The translations under genes and the position numbers were made by a program. Of a DNA stretch of 55,740 nucleotides, positions 24,844-32,828 are shown piece by piece. The notes beneath the pieces are model-generated. The model had not been told where the DNA came from and searched no databases. It saw only the letters and a list, made by a program, of their open reading frames with translations. Position 1 is the stretch's first letter, and each line of letters starts with the position of its first letter. Source of the stretch: Selenomonadaceae bacterium (GTDB lineage: Bacteria > Bacillota > Negativicutes > Selenomonadales > Selenomonadaceae); assembly GCA_017554235.1 (NCBI GenBank), contig JAFZIV010000021.1:1-55740 (forward strand), in the 5' to 3' direction.

Positions 24844-26379
24844 TTATTTCAGCGTGACAAGATTTTTACCCGTCATCTCCGCCGGAATTTCCATACCCGC
24901 CAAAGTCAAAAGCGTAGGTGCAACGTCACAAAGTGCGCCTTCCTTAACTTCTGCGACGCGATCTGACACTACGATAATCGGAACAGGGTTAGTTGTATGT
25001 GCGGTGAACGGCTCTTTCAGTTTGTAATCGAACATTTGATCCGCGTTGCCGTGATCCGCGATAATGACAACTTCGCCGCCGACTTTCTTCATGCACTCAA
25101 TGAAAATGCCAACGCATACGTCAACCGTTTCAACCGCTTTAACTGCCGCTTTCATAACGCCGGTATGTCCAACCATATCGCCGTTAGCGTAGTTCAAAAT
25201 GATGAAGTCGTATTTTTCTGAAAGGATAGCTTCAGCAACTTTCAACGTAACGGTAGGTGCGCTCATTTCCGGCTTAAGGTCGTAAGTTGCAACTTTAGGC
25301 GAAGGTACCAAAATTCTATCTTCACCTGCGTAGGGTTCCTCAACGCCGCCGTTAAAGAAGAAAGTAACGTGCGCATATTTTTCAGTTTCAGCAATACGAA
25401 GTTGTGTAAGACCAGCCTTGCTGATTGTTTCTCCGAGACCGTTGGAAACACTTTCGGGCGGGTAAGCAACTTCAACGTTGAGACCTTCCTCATACTGCGT
25501 CATTGTCACGAAAGGAACTGCCTTAAGTTCTTCGACACGCGGGAAACCTTCAAATTTTTCATCGGTGAAAGCGTGCGTCAATTCGCGAGCACGGTCTGGG
25601 CGGAAGTTGAAGAAAATAATTCCGTCATTAGCTTTAATGCCGTCATAATCGCCGACAACTACGGGGATAACAAATTCGTCAGTAACTTTGTTGTCGTAGG
25701 ATTCTTTAATCGCCGTCGCAGAATCAGATTTTTTCGGCGCGTCAGCCTTAGCAATGGCGTCATAAGCTTTTTGAACTCTGTCCCAACGTTTGTCACGATC
25801 CATAGCGTAATAACGTCCTGAAATCGTTGCAATCTGTCCAATGCCAATTTCTTTAATTTTTTCTTCAAGAGTTGCAAGATATTCAGCGGCAGAACTCGGC
25901 GGAACGTCGCGCCCGTCAAGGAATGCGTGAACGTAAACTTTTTGAACGCCTTTTTCCTTAGCCATTTTAAGTAAGCCGTAAAGGTGATCCGTGTGACTGT
26001 GAACGCCGCCGGGACTAAGCAAGCCGAAAAGATGAAGTGCGCCGCCGCTCGATACGACTTTATCAGTTACGCCGACAAGTGCTTTGTTCGTGAAAAATTC
26101 GCCGTCACGAATTGCCTTTGTAATTTTGGTAAGCGGCTGATAAATAATTCTGCCCGCGCCGATATTCATATGACCGACTTCGGAGTTGCCCATTTGTCCA
26201 TCAGGAAGACCGACATATTCACCGGACGCTTGCAATTTAGCGTTGGGATATTTTTTTACCAATTCATCAAGTACAGGCGTGTTACCAACTTGAATTGCGT
26301 TGTACTTATCGGTAACGTCGCCAATACCCCAACCGTCCATAATAATTAAACAAATCGGTGCGTGTTTAATTGTTGCCAT
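24844..26379 (-). CDS. gpmI: 2,3-bisphosphoglycerate-independent phosphoglycerate mutase
   Basis: A 511-residue Mn-dependent glycolytic enzyme that interconverts 3- and 2-phosphoglycerate. Alkaline-phosphatase superfamily motifs are present: IIMDGWGIGD, nucleophile Ser66 in MGNSEVGHMNIGAGR, the HAFLDGRDVPP segment, and the late metal ligands in IIADHGNADQM and FTAHTTNPVP. It follows the PGK-TIM fusion and gap genes on the same strand (with a small NTF2-like gene between), giving a lower-glycolysis cluster. Confidence 0.95.
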   Translation of the reverse strand: MATIKHAPICLIIMDGWGIGDVTDKYNAIQVGNTPVLDELVKKYPNAKLQASGEYVGLPDGQMGNSEVGHMNIGAGRIIYQPLTKITKAIRDGEFFTNKALVGVTDKVVSSGGALHLFGLLSPGGVHSHTDHLYGLLKMAKEKGVQKVYVHAFLDGRDVPPSSAAEYLATLEEKIKEIGIGQIATISGRYYAMDRDKRWDRVQKAYDAIAKADAPKKSDSATAIKESYDNKVTDEFVIPVVVGDYDGIKANDGIIFFNFRPDRARELTHAFTDEKFEGFPRVEELKAVPFVTMTQYEEGLNVEVAYPPESVSNGLGETISKAGLTQLRIAETEKYAHVTFFFNGGVEEPYAGEDRILVPSPKVATYDLKPEMSAPTVTLKVAEAILSEKYDFIILNYANGDMVGHTGVMKAAVKAVETVDVCVGIFIECMKKVGGEVVIIADHGNADQMFDYKLKEPFTAHTTNPVPIIVVSDRVAEVKEGALCDVAPTLLTLAGMEIPAEMTGKNLVTLK

Positions 26380-26417
26380 CGCTTAAATTCCCCCTATAAA
26401 AATTTTCAACTAAAAAT

Positions 26418-26861
26418 TTATTGTGCGCCTAAAGCGCGTTTGTCGCTGATAAGAAAATGCGTATCACGAGCTCTAATCAGCCAAATACCTTTTTGTCTTT
26501 CGTAAATATCTTCGTGATAAATACAATGTTCGGTTATCATCTCCATGCCGTTTTCTTCGGTAACTTGAACCAAGCGGCAGAAGAGAAGTCCCGTTGCCGT
26601 GCCTTTGGTAACAAAATCGATTATGTGTTGCCCGTTCAAGCAATGAGACCTTTTAACCTTACTTGACAATTTTCTAATCGAACTTTCAAAGTATTTCATA
26701 CCCGTGAGTTCCAAAAATTTGTTATCGCCGTAGTAAATGCTGTATTGAGCATTCTGCGCAAAAAATCTTTTCATCTCAGAGGCATTGCCTTCATATTTTG
26801 AAATTTGTCCGACAAGTTTTTGAATTTCTAAAATATCGCTAATATTTTCTTGGGTCATCAT
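26418..26861 (-). CDS. NTF2/SnoaL-like fold protein
   Basis: A 147-residue soluble protein that looks like a SnoaL/NTF2-like cone: an N-terminal helical segment (ISDILEIQKLVGQISKYEG), a middle strand-rich part, and the C-terminal YERQKGIWLIRARDTHFL segment. Such proteins are small-molecule enzymes or binding proteins; no catalytic set can be named. The start at 26861 follows GAGGGTGAG; an adjacent second ATG (26858) is equally possible. It is placed between the terminator of the PGK-TIM gene and gpmI. Confidence 0.65.
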   Translation of the reverse strand: MMTQENISDILEIQKLVGQISKYEGNASEMKRFFAQNAQYSIYYGDNKFLELTGMKYFESSIRKLSSKVKRSHCLNGQHIIDFVTKGTATGLLFCRLVQVTEENGMEMITEHCIYHEDIYERQKGIWLIRARDTHFLISDKRALGAQ

Positions 26862-26902
26862 TCTACTCACCCTCAAAAATTAATTTTTGCGTGTTAAGTA
26901 AA

Positions 26903-26952
26903 AGCCGCCAACTCGGCAACTAGCAACTAAACTAGCCACTAAATTGGCGGCT
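26903..26952 (-). terminator. Terminator of the PGK-TIM gene
   Basis: On the minus strand AGCCGCCAA (26952-26944) pairs perfectly with TTGGCGGCT (26911-26903) and is followed by TTTTA. The 32-nt loop holds short CTAGTTTAGTTGCTAGTT-type repeats. Confidence 0.75.
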
Positions 26953-27014
26953 CATTACGAACTCTGGATTAAGAGTTTAGAATTAAAGAAATCCGTTTAA
27001 CTCTTTACTCTTAA

Positions 27015-28952
27015 CTAGAAATTAACAATCGCGCTGAAGTCTTGAGCTTTAAGGGACGCACCGCCGACCAATGCACCGTCAACGTTAGGTTGTTTCATAA
27101 GGTCTTTAATCGTAGCAGGTTTAACACTTCCGCCGTATTGAATACGAATTGCGTCTGCCGCCTCTTGACCGAATTTAGCCGCAACAGCTTCACGAATAGC
27201 CTTGCAGACTTCTTCAGCTTGTTCAAATGTCGCAGTCTTGCCAGTGCCAATAGCCCAAATCGGCTCGTAAGCAATGACGAGTTTCTTAACTTCTTTGGGT
27301 GCAAAGCCTTCAAGAGCCGCATTAATCTGATTTACAACGTGGGCAATGTAAGTTCCAGCCTCACGAATTTCAAGGGACTCACCACAGCAGATAATCGGAG
27401 TAATACCTGCATTGAAAGCTGCCTTAGCGCGTTTGTTGACGCCTTCATCGGTTTCGCCGAAATAATCGCGGCGTTCACTGTGTCCAAGTACAACGTAATC
27501 AACGCCAATTTCATTAAGCATGCCGGTTGAAATTTCGCCGGTATACGCGCCTTTAGCTTCCCAGTGAACATTCTGCGCACCAACGTGAATATTCGTGCCT
27601 TTAACAGCTTTAGCAACAGCATCAAGCGCGGTAGCAGTCGGGCATACTACAACGCGACAAGGAGGATTCTTTACAAGCGGAATCAACTCTTCGACAAGAG
27701 CTGTACCTTCTTTAATGGTGTTATTCATCTTCCAGTTGCCGGCAATAATCGGAGTACGTCCTACGCCGTCAATCGCATCGATACCGGGCAAAACTTTTCC
27801 TTCGAGGTATTCAAGGGTTGCGCCGCCACCGGTGGAAATGTGGGAAATTTTCTTATCGAGACCGGTTTTCTTCAACGCCGCAATGGAGTCACCGCCGCCG
27901 ACGATTGAAATTGCGCCTTTTTCGGTTGCGTCTGCAACAGCTTTAGCAACTGCGAGAGTACCTTTTGCAAAGTTATCAAACTCGAAAACGCCCATAGGTC
28001 CGTTCCAAATAATTGTCTTTGCGCCTTCAAGAGCTTTGACATATTCTTCGGAAGTCTTTTCGCCGCTATCAAGACCCATCCAATCAGCAGGACATTGATC
28101 AACGGGAACAGTCTTAAATTCTGCGTCAGCCGCAAATTTGTTGGCAACAACGAGGTCAACCGGCAGTACAACTTTAACGCCTTTTTCAGCCGCTTTTTCA
28201 AGCAAACTCTTAGCAAGGTCAACTTTGTCAGCCTCAAGCAGGGAAGTACCGACTTCATAGCCTTTAGCCTTGTCGAAAGTATGAGCCATACCGCCGCCGA
28301 TAATAATCGTGTCAACTTTATCAATCATATTGCTGATAACGCCGATTTTATCTGAAACTTTTGCGCCGCCGATAATTCCGACGAAAGGACGTTGAGGATT
28401 TTCAAGAGTTTTGCCAATGTAGTTAATTTCTTTTTCCATAAGGAAACCGGAAGCGGTCTCAAGGAAATGGGTAATTCCGACGTTGGAAGCATGAGCGCGG
28501 TGAGCCATACCGAAAGCATCATTAACGGCGATGTCAGCAAGTGCGGCAAGTTTTTTCGCAAATGCAGGTTTATTTTTCTTCTCTTCTTTGTGATAGCGAA
28601 GATTCTCAAGAAGGAGGATTTCGCCGGGTTGAAGTTCAGCGGCAGCTTTTTCTGCAGGTTCGCCAATGCAATCTTCCGCCCATTTTACTTCTTTGCCCAA
28701 AATTTCGCTGAGTTTCTTAGCAATAGGTTTGGTGGAGAATTTCGGTTCGCGAGCTTCGGTAGGTCTGCCGAGATGGCAACCGATAATGACAGCCGCACCC
28801 TGTTCGAGCAAGTAGTTGAGAGTGTCGAGAGTAGCGTCAATGCGTTTGGTATTGGTGATATTCAGGTTTTCGTCCATAGGAACGTTGTAATCGACGCGAA
28901 GGAAAACTTTTTTACCTTTCAAGTTAATGTCACGAATATTTTTCTTATCCAT
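27015..28952 (-). CDS. pgk-tpiA: Fused phosphoglycerate kinase - triosephosphate isomerase
   Basis: A single 645-residue reading frame with two complete glycolytic enzymes. Residues 1-395 are PGK ([28 protein letters not shown], and the GGGDSIAAL nucleotide loop near 352). Residues about 400-645 are TIM, with catalytic Lys408 (AGNWKMN), His491 (LGHSERR) and Glu563 ([11 protein letters not shown]), plus the phosphate loop IQYGGSV. The junction [18 protein letters not shown] has no stop, ribosome binding site or frameshift. PGK-TIM fusions are known in Thermotoga; elsewhere the genes are separate. The start at 28952 follows GGGAGGT. It lies directly downstream of gap. Confidence 0.96.
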   Translation of the reverse strand: MDKKNIRDINLKGKKVFLRVDYNVPMDENLNITNTKRIDATLDTLNYLLEQGAAVIIGCHLGRPTEAREPKFSTKPIAKKLSEILGKEVKWAEDCIGEPAEKAAAELQPGEILLLENLRYHKEEKKNKPAFAKKLAALADIAVNDAFGMAHRAHASNVGITHFLETASGFLMEKEINYIGKTLENPQRPFVGIIGGAKVSDKIGVISNMIDKVDTIIIGGGMAHTFDKAKGYEVGTSLLEADKVDLAKSLLEKAAEKGVKVVLPVDLVVANKFAADAEFKTVPVDQCPADWMGLDSGEKTSEEYVKALEGAKTIIWNGPMGVFEFDNFAKGTLAVAKAVADATEKGAISIVGGGDSIAALKKTGLDKKISHISTGGGATLEYLEGKVLPGIDAIDGVGRTPIIAGNWKMNNTIKEGTALVEELIPLVKNPPCRVVVCPTATALDAVAKAVKGTNIHVGAQNVHWEAKGAYTGEISTGMLNEIGVDYVVLGHSERRDYFGETDEGVNKRAKAAFNAGITPIICCGESLEIREAGTYIAHVVNQINAALEGFAPKEVKKLVIAYEPIWAIGTGKTATFEQAEEVCKAIREAVAAKFGQEAADAIRIQYGGSVKPATIKDLMKQPNVDGALVGGASLKAQDFSAIVNF

Positions 28953-29018
28953 CAGAAAACCTCCCAAAAGTTTAAAAACTATATTATAAATTTTAATTCA
29001 CAATTCTTAATTCTTAAT

Positions 29019-29062
29019 TAAAAAAGCGGCTCGGCCCAACATGTAAGAAGAGCCGGACCGCT
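29019..29062 (-). terminator. Terminator of gap
   Basis: On the minus strand AGCGGTCCGGC (29062-29052) pairs (10 of 11) with GCCGAGCCGCT (29035-29025) and is followed by six T. It separates gap from the PGK-TIM gene, although read-through is possible. Confidence 0.8.
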
Positions 29063-29118
29063 AAAGTTTTCAGACTTTTTTAGCGTTAGCTTGTAGTGTC
29101 CTGCAAACTAAACTAGAA

Positions 29119-30162
29119 TTACTTCAATTCAGCAAAGTATTTGATAGTGCGAACCATCTGGCTGGTATAGCTGTTTTCGTTGTCGTACCAAGAAACAACC
29201 TGTACCAAAGTGTTGCCGTCGCCAATCGGGCTTACCATTGTCTGGGTAGCATCGAAGAGTGAACCATACTTCATACCGATAATATCGCTGGAAACGATTT
29301 CTTCTTCGTTGTAGCCAAAGGACTCGTTAGCCGCTGCTTTCATAGCGTCATTAATTTGCTCTTTGGTAACTTCGCCTTTAACAACCGCAAACAGAAGAGT
29401 AGTTGAGCCGGTAGGAGTAGGAACGCGTTGTGCTGCGCCGATCAGTTTGCCTTTGAGTTCAGGAATAACCAAGCCGATAGCTTTTGCTGCGCCGGTGCTG
29501 TTCGGAACAATGTTGCATGCGCCTGCACGTGCACGACGGAGATCGCCTTTACGTTGCGGACCATCAAGGATCATTTGATCGCCGGTGTATGCGTGAATTG
29601 TTGCCATAATGCCGCTTTGAATCGGAGCAAGATTGTGCAGAGCCTGCGTCATCGGTGCCAAGCAGTTCGTTGTGCAAGATGCAGCCGAAAGAACTTTAAC
29701 ATCAGGAGTCAAAGTCTTATGGTTGACATTGTAAACGATTGTCGGGAGATCGTTGCCTGCCGGTGCAGAAATGACGACTTTCTTTGCGCCGCCCGTCAAA
29801 TGAGCTTCAGCTTTTGCTTTGCTGGTGTAGAAACCGGTGCATTCAAGAACGACATCAACATCATGTTTTCCCCACGGAATTTCTGCCGCATTCGGGATTT
29901 TGTAGATGATGATCTTCTTGCCGTCAACGACGATGTAGTTATCTTCGCCTTCGCCGTCATGAGCTTCTACGGTGTGGAGACCTTCACCGATTTTGCCCTG
30001 ATAGCCGCCCTGCGCGGTGTCATATTTGAGAAGGTGCGCAAGCATCTTCGGGCTGGTAAGATCGTTGATAGCGACCACTTCATAGCCCTCTGCGGCAAAC
30101 ATTTGACGGAATGCGAGACGTCCGATACGACCAAATCCGTTGATAGCAACTTTTACTGCCAT
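29119..30162 (-). CDS. gap: Glyceraldehyde-3-phosphate dehydrogenase
   Basis: A 347-residue NAD-dependent glycolytic enzyme. It carries the Rossmann motif INGFGRIGR, the catalytic cysteine in [12 protein letters not shown], the HAYTGDQ segment, and the C-terminal [15 protein letters not shown] motif. GGGAGGT precedes the ATG, and a near-consensus promoter lies upstream. With PGK-TIM and GpmI downstream it forms the triose part of glycolysis. Codon choice is biased, with few dispersed octamers, in line with high expression. Confidence 0.97.
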   Translation of the reverse strand: MAVKVAINGFGRIGRLAFRQMFAAEGYEVVAINDLTSPKMLAHLLKYDTAQGGYQGKIGEGLHTVEAHDGEGEDNYIVVDGKKIIIYKIPNAAEIPWGKHDVDVVLECTGFYTSKAKAEAHLTGGAKKVVISAPAGNDLPTIVYNVNHKTLTPDVKVLSAASCTTNCLAPMTQALHNLAPIQSGIMATIHAYTGDQMILDGPQRKGDLRRARAGACNIVPNSTGAAKAIGLVIPELKGKLIGAAQRVPTPTGSTTLLFAVVKGEVTKEQINDAMKAAANESFGYNEEEIVSSDIIGMKYGSLFDATQTMVSPIGDGNTLVQVVSWYDNENSYTSQMVRTIKYFAELK

Positions 30163-30224
30163 TTAAAAATACCTCCCTAACAGTTGTGAAAAAATTTTGG
30201 ATTATTAACCCTTAAGCTGTAGTT

Positions 30225-30253
30225 ATGTTACACCAATTTTTTAAAAGTGTCAA
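30225..30253 (-). promoter_or_regulatory. Promoter of gap
   Basis: On the minus strand TTGACA (30253-30248), a 17-bp spacer and TAACAT (30230-30225), about 60 nt upstream of the gap start. The remaining stretch to aroK (30254-30436) is AT-rich, and I see nothing else definite in it. Confidence 0.85.
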
Positions 30254-30436
30254 CAGGAATTTTCGGAACATTTCTAATTTCATTGTAATTTCATAAATTA
30301 GGCGTGACAACACTTTCCGCTATAATTGACAAAAAATTTTCTGCCTAAAGTTAGAGTTGACAAGAAAAAATTTAGCGGCATTTTTATCACATAATCAGGT
30401 ACAATAAAATCTGAATTAAAAGTCATTTTGAAATTT

Positions 30437-30946
30437 TTATAACCTAAAATGTTTACAAATGTCGCCCATAATTTGTAACGGCGACCAATCCGTTGTGTCA
30501 ATCGTATAATCAGCTTGAGAATAAAATTTTTGTCGTTCACTCAAAAGTTTTTTTATCGTAGCAAGGCGGTCTTCGTCGCTGTCAAGCACGGGACGTTCAC
30601 CGCGCCTTTCAGTGCGTCTAAAAATTTCTTCAGGTTCAGTCGTAAGACAAACAATTACGCCGGAATCTTTCAGCAAGCGTAAATTTTCTTCGTCTTTGAC
30701 TGTACCGCCGCCGGTTGCAATAACTAATCCTCGTCGTTGAGTAATTTCCTTTACAGCTTTTTTTTCTAGTTCACGGAAATATTTTTCGCCGTACATTTCA
30801 AAAATTTGCGGGATGGTAATTCCTGCGTCCTGCTCAATTTTTTGATCAATGTCGACGAAACCGCGCCCTAACTTTTCGGCTAAAAGTTTTCCAAGACTGG
30901 TTTTTCCCGTCCCCATAAATCCGATAAGAACCAAATTATTTTTCAT
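30437..30946 (-). CDS. aroK: Shikimate kinase
   Basis: A 169-residue P-loop kinase that phosphorylates shikimate in aromatic amino-acid synthesis. It shows the Walker A motif GFMGTGKTS (residues about 9-17), the shikimate-binding DIDQKIEQ, the GGGTV loop near residue 80 and the lid arginines in RRTERRGERPVL. It follows the LCP gene by 22 bp. Its only ribosome-binding sequence is the G-rich TAAGGGATAAGGG, which is a copy of the dispersed heptamer repeat. Confidence 0.93.
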   Translation of the reverse strand: MKNNLVLIGFMGTGKTSLGKLLAEKLGRGFVDIDQKIEQDAGITIPQIFEMYGEKYFRELEKKAVKEITQRRGLVIATGGGTVKDEENLRLLKDSGVIVCLTTEPEEIFRRTERRGERPVLDSDEDRLATIKKLLSERQKFYSQADYTIDTTDWSPLQIMGDICKHFRL

Positions 30947-30968
30947 TTTTTACCCTTATCCCTTAAAG

Positions 30969-32429
30969 CTAATTTCGCGTTTTATTGGACTCGTTACGAC
31001 GCGGCACGTCAAAAGGTTCATCAACACTGCGGTAACGTTCAAAATTATCATTGCTTCGACTATCGGAATAATTGCGGTCATCATAAACGCGCCTATCAGA
31101 ATCAGTACGATTATTTGAATAATTGCGCTCGTCATATCTGCGCGGCGTGTCGTCCCGACTGTAATCACGTTGATAACCACTCCTTGAATCATCCGTTGTA
31201 TTTGTCGAATAATCTGAAGAATCATCGCGGCTATAATCGTAAGTAGTATAATCTCGACGGCTGTTTTCAGTAGTATCACGGCGGCTGTCATTATCCGACG
31301 TATAACTTCTGCGGTTATGATAGTTGTCATCGCTACTACTATCATCGTAATTGCGTCTGGAATTTTCGCGTCGATGAACGATATTTCCCGCGCTATCAGG
31401 AACGCCTACCGCGTTATCAGGGATAGAATCATTGTATTCATCAGCGTCACGTTCTGCGCGGCGGCGTAAACTTGAATCGACGGAAACTCCTAAACCTTCC
31501 GCCATTGCAAAACGAATTTCTTCAACGTCAGGAATCCAATAACTAACATCATCAATGTAAAGAGGATAGCCCGGCACCATATCAGTTACAAGCCCGTTGG
31601 ACTTTGCGGCTTTGAGAGTACCGGCAAGCTCCAAAAGTTCACGGAAAGACATATCGGTATCAATGGCGTACATAACTTCGCGAATAATGTCGGGAATGTG
31701 TACAATAATTTCGGGCGACGTAACTTTATCCATACAAGCTTCCATAAATTGTTGCTGACGTTTAACCCTTCCAATATCGCCTTCTTCATCGCGATAACGT
31801 ACATAAGTTACGGCAGTTTTTCCGTCCATATGTTGACGACCGGGATACAAATCAATGATAAGCCCGCCGTCATCGTCCCAAGGATCTTCGTAATACATAC
31901 GTTTTGGAACATAAATATCCACGCCGCCTATGGCGTCAATAATTTTTACAAAACTTCGAACGTTAATCATAACATAATGGTCAATGTCAATGCCCAGAAG
32001 ATTTTCTACAGTTTTTTCGGTAAGAGGTTCACCGCCGTAGGCATACGCGGCGTTAATTTTGTCGAAACCGTAACCGTAAATCCTAACACGAGTATCACGC
32101 GGAATTGAAAGTAAAGTAGTTTGATCCGTGTGCGGGTCTACAGTAGCAACCATTAATGTATCGGAGCGTCCGACATCATCTTCGCGGACATCGACACCCA
32201 TAATTAAAATAGTTGCCTTGTCACTAGCTTTTATTAATTCTTCGCTTGGATTTTCTCTATCTTTTTCCATTTGCGTTACAGGAGGTTTTTTCTTGCCATC
32301 AAAAATACTCGACGTTGCAAGGAGTGCCCCCGCAACGGCGGAAGTTACAAAACATATTAACAAAAAGAAAAAAAGTACCAGCCGACTTTTTGAACGAGTT
32401 CGACGCGGCGGAATATTTTTATTTTCCAA
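30969..32429 (-). CDS. LytR-CpsA-Psr (LCP) family protein with a disordered tail
   Basis: A 486-residue membrane-anchored extracytoplasmic protein. A basic N-terminus and a TM helix (about 16-40) precede the LCP catalytic domain (about 70-250: GVDVREDDVGRSDTLM, SIPRDTRVRIYGYGFDKINA, ITYVRYRDEEGDIGR-like block with the conserved Arg-Arg region). The family transfers wall polymers to peptidoglycan. Residues about 330-486 are a low-complexity tail rich in Arg, Asp, Ser, Tyr and Asn with repeated YSRDD/NYSDxR motifs, predicted disordered. The start is TTG at 32429 with a GGGATGGTG site upstream. It probably forms an operon with aroK. Confidence 0.9.
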   Translation of the reverse strand: MENKNIPPRRTRSKSRLVLFFFLLICFVTSAVAGALLATSSIFDGKKKPPVTQMEKDRENPSEELIKASDKATILIMGVDVREDDVGRSDTLMVATVDPHTDQTTLLSIPRDTRVRIYGYGFDKINAAYAYGGEPLTEKTVENLLGIDIDHYVMINVRSFVKIIDAIGGVDIYVPKRMYYEDPWDDDGGLIIDLYPGRQHMDGKTAVTYVRYRDEEGDIGRVKRQQQFMEACMDKVTSPEIIVHIPDIIREVMYAIDTDMSFRELLELAGTLKAAKSNGLVTDMVPGYPLYIDDVSYWIPDVEEIRFAMAEGLGVSVDSSLRRRAERDADEYNDSIPDNAVGVPDSAGNIVHRRENSRRNYDDSSSDDNYHNRRSYTSDNDSRRDTTENSRRDYTTYDYSRDDSSDYSTNTTDDSRSGYQRDYSRDDTPRRYDERNYSNNRTDSDRRVYDDRNYSDSRSNDNFERYRSVDEPFDVPRRNESNKTRN

Positions 32430-32478
32430 AACACCATCCCTTTATACGTAATTCTTAATGATTTTTTATTTTTTTAAA

Positions 32479-32507
32479 ATTTTATATAAACATTTCTAAA
32501 AAGTCAA
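32479..32507 (-). promoter_or_regulatory. Promoter of the LCP gene
   Basis: On the minus strand TTGACT (32507-32502), a 17-bp spacer and TAAAAT (32484-32479), about 50 nt before the LCP start. Confidence 0.7.
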
Positions 32508-32613
32508 TCAAAGATTTTTCGACGCAACTTGATTGTAATTTAAAAATTTTGCTTCAATATGGCGTGATTAATGGCAGTTGATAAATTTCAAGTTGGTAAA
32601 GAATTTTTTGTTT

Positions 32614-32731
32614 ATTGAATATACTTTTCTCTTTGACGCAAAGAGAAAAGTAACAAAAGAGAAACAGCCCGCAGCCTTCGCATCACGCTCAGGGTGCGGG
32701 CGGGCGCACGTCCTTGTGCGCCTCTTATTTT
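32614..32731. repeat. Three-hairpin intergenic repeat, copy 1
   Basis: Begins ATTGAATATACTTTTCTCTT, followed by an inverted repeat CTTTTCTCTTTG/CAAAGAGAAAAG, the link TAACAAAAGAGAAAC, a GCCCGC/GCGGGC hairpin, and GGGCGCAC-GTCCTT-GTGCGCC. A second copy with the same architecture is at 47579-47692. This fills most of the 400-bp gap between the LCP and rpoB genes; no gene is apparent in the rest. Confidence 0.85.
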
Positions 32732-32770
32732 TTAATCGTACGCTTTAAATTTAATTTTTACATTAAACCG

Positions 32771-32808
32771 AAAAAATTAACCGTGACAACTATCAAGTCA
32801 TCACGGCT
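32771..32808 (-). terminator. Terminator of rpoB
   Basis: On the minus strand AGCCGTGA (32808-32801) pairs with TCACGGTT (32786-32779) and is followed by AATTTTTT. It lies about 20 nt after the rpoB stop, so the rpoB transcript ends there without rpoC. Confidence 0.82.
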
Positions 32809-32828
32809 TTTAATTATCGAAAAATTTT

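Noticed and set aside
27042-28098. Long plus-strand frames opposite the PGK-TIM gene
   Set aside because: They are shadows of a highly biased coding sequence: no ribosome binding sites and no recognisable protein features.
29428-30180. A 250-codon plus-strand frame opposite gap
   Set aside because: Entirely antisense to a clear GAPDH gene, Cys-rich nonsense composition, no ribosome binding site.
30298-30540. An 80-codon minus-strand frame past the aroK end
   Set aside because: It overlaps aroK in another frame, has no ribosome binding site and no protein-like features.
30956-31345. Hydrophobic 129-codon frame within the LCP tail region
   Set aside because: It is an alternative frame of the repetitive tail-coding DNA with no start signal.
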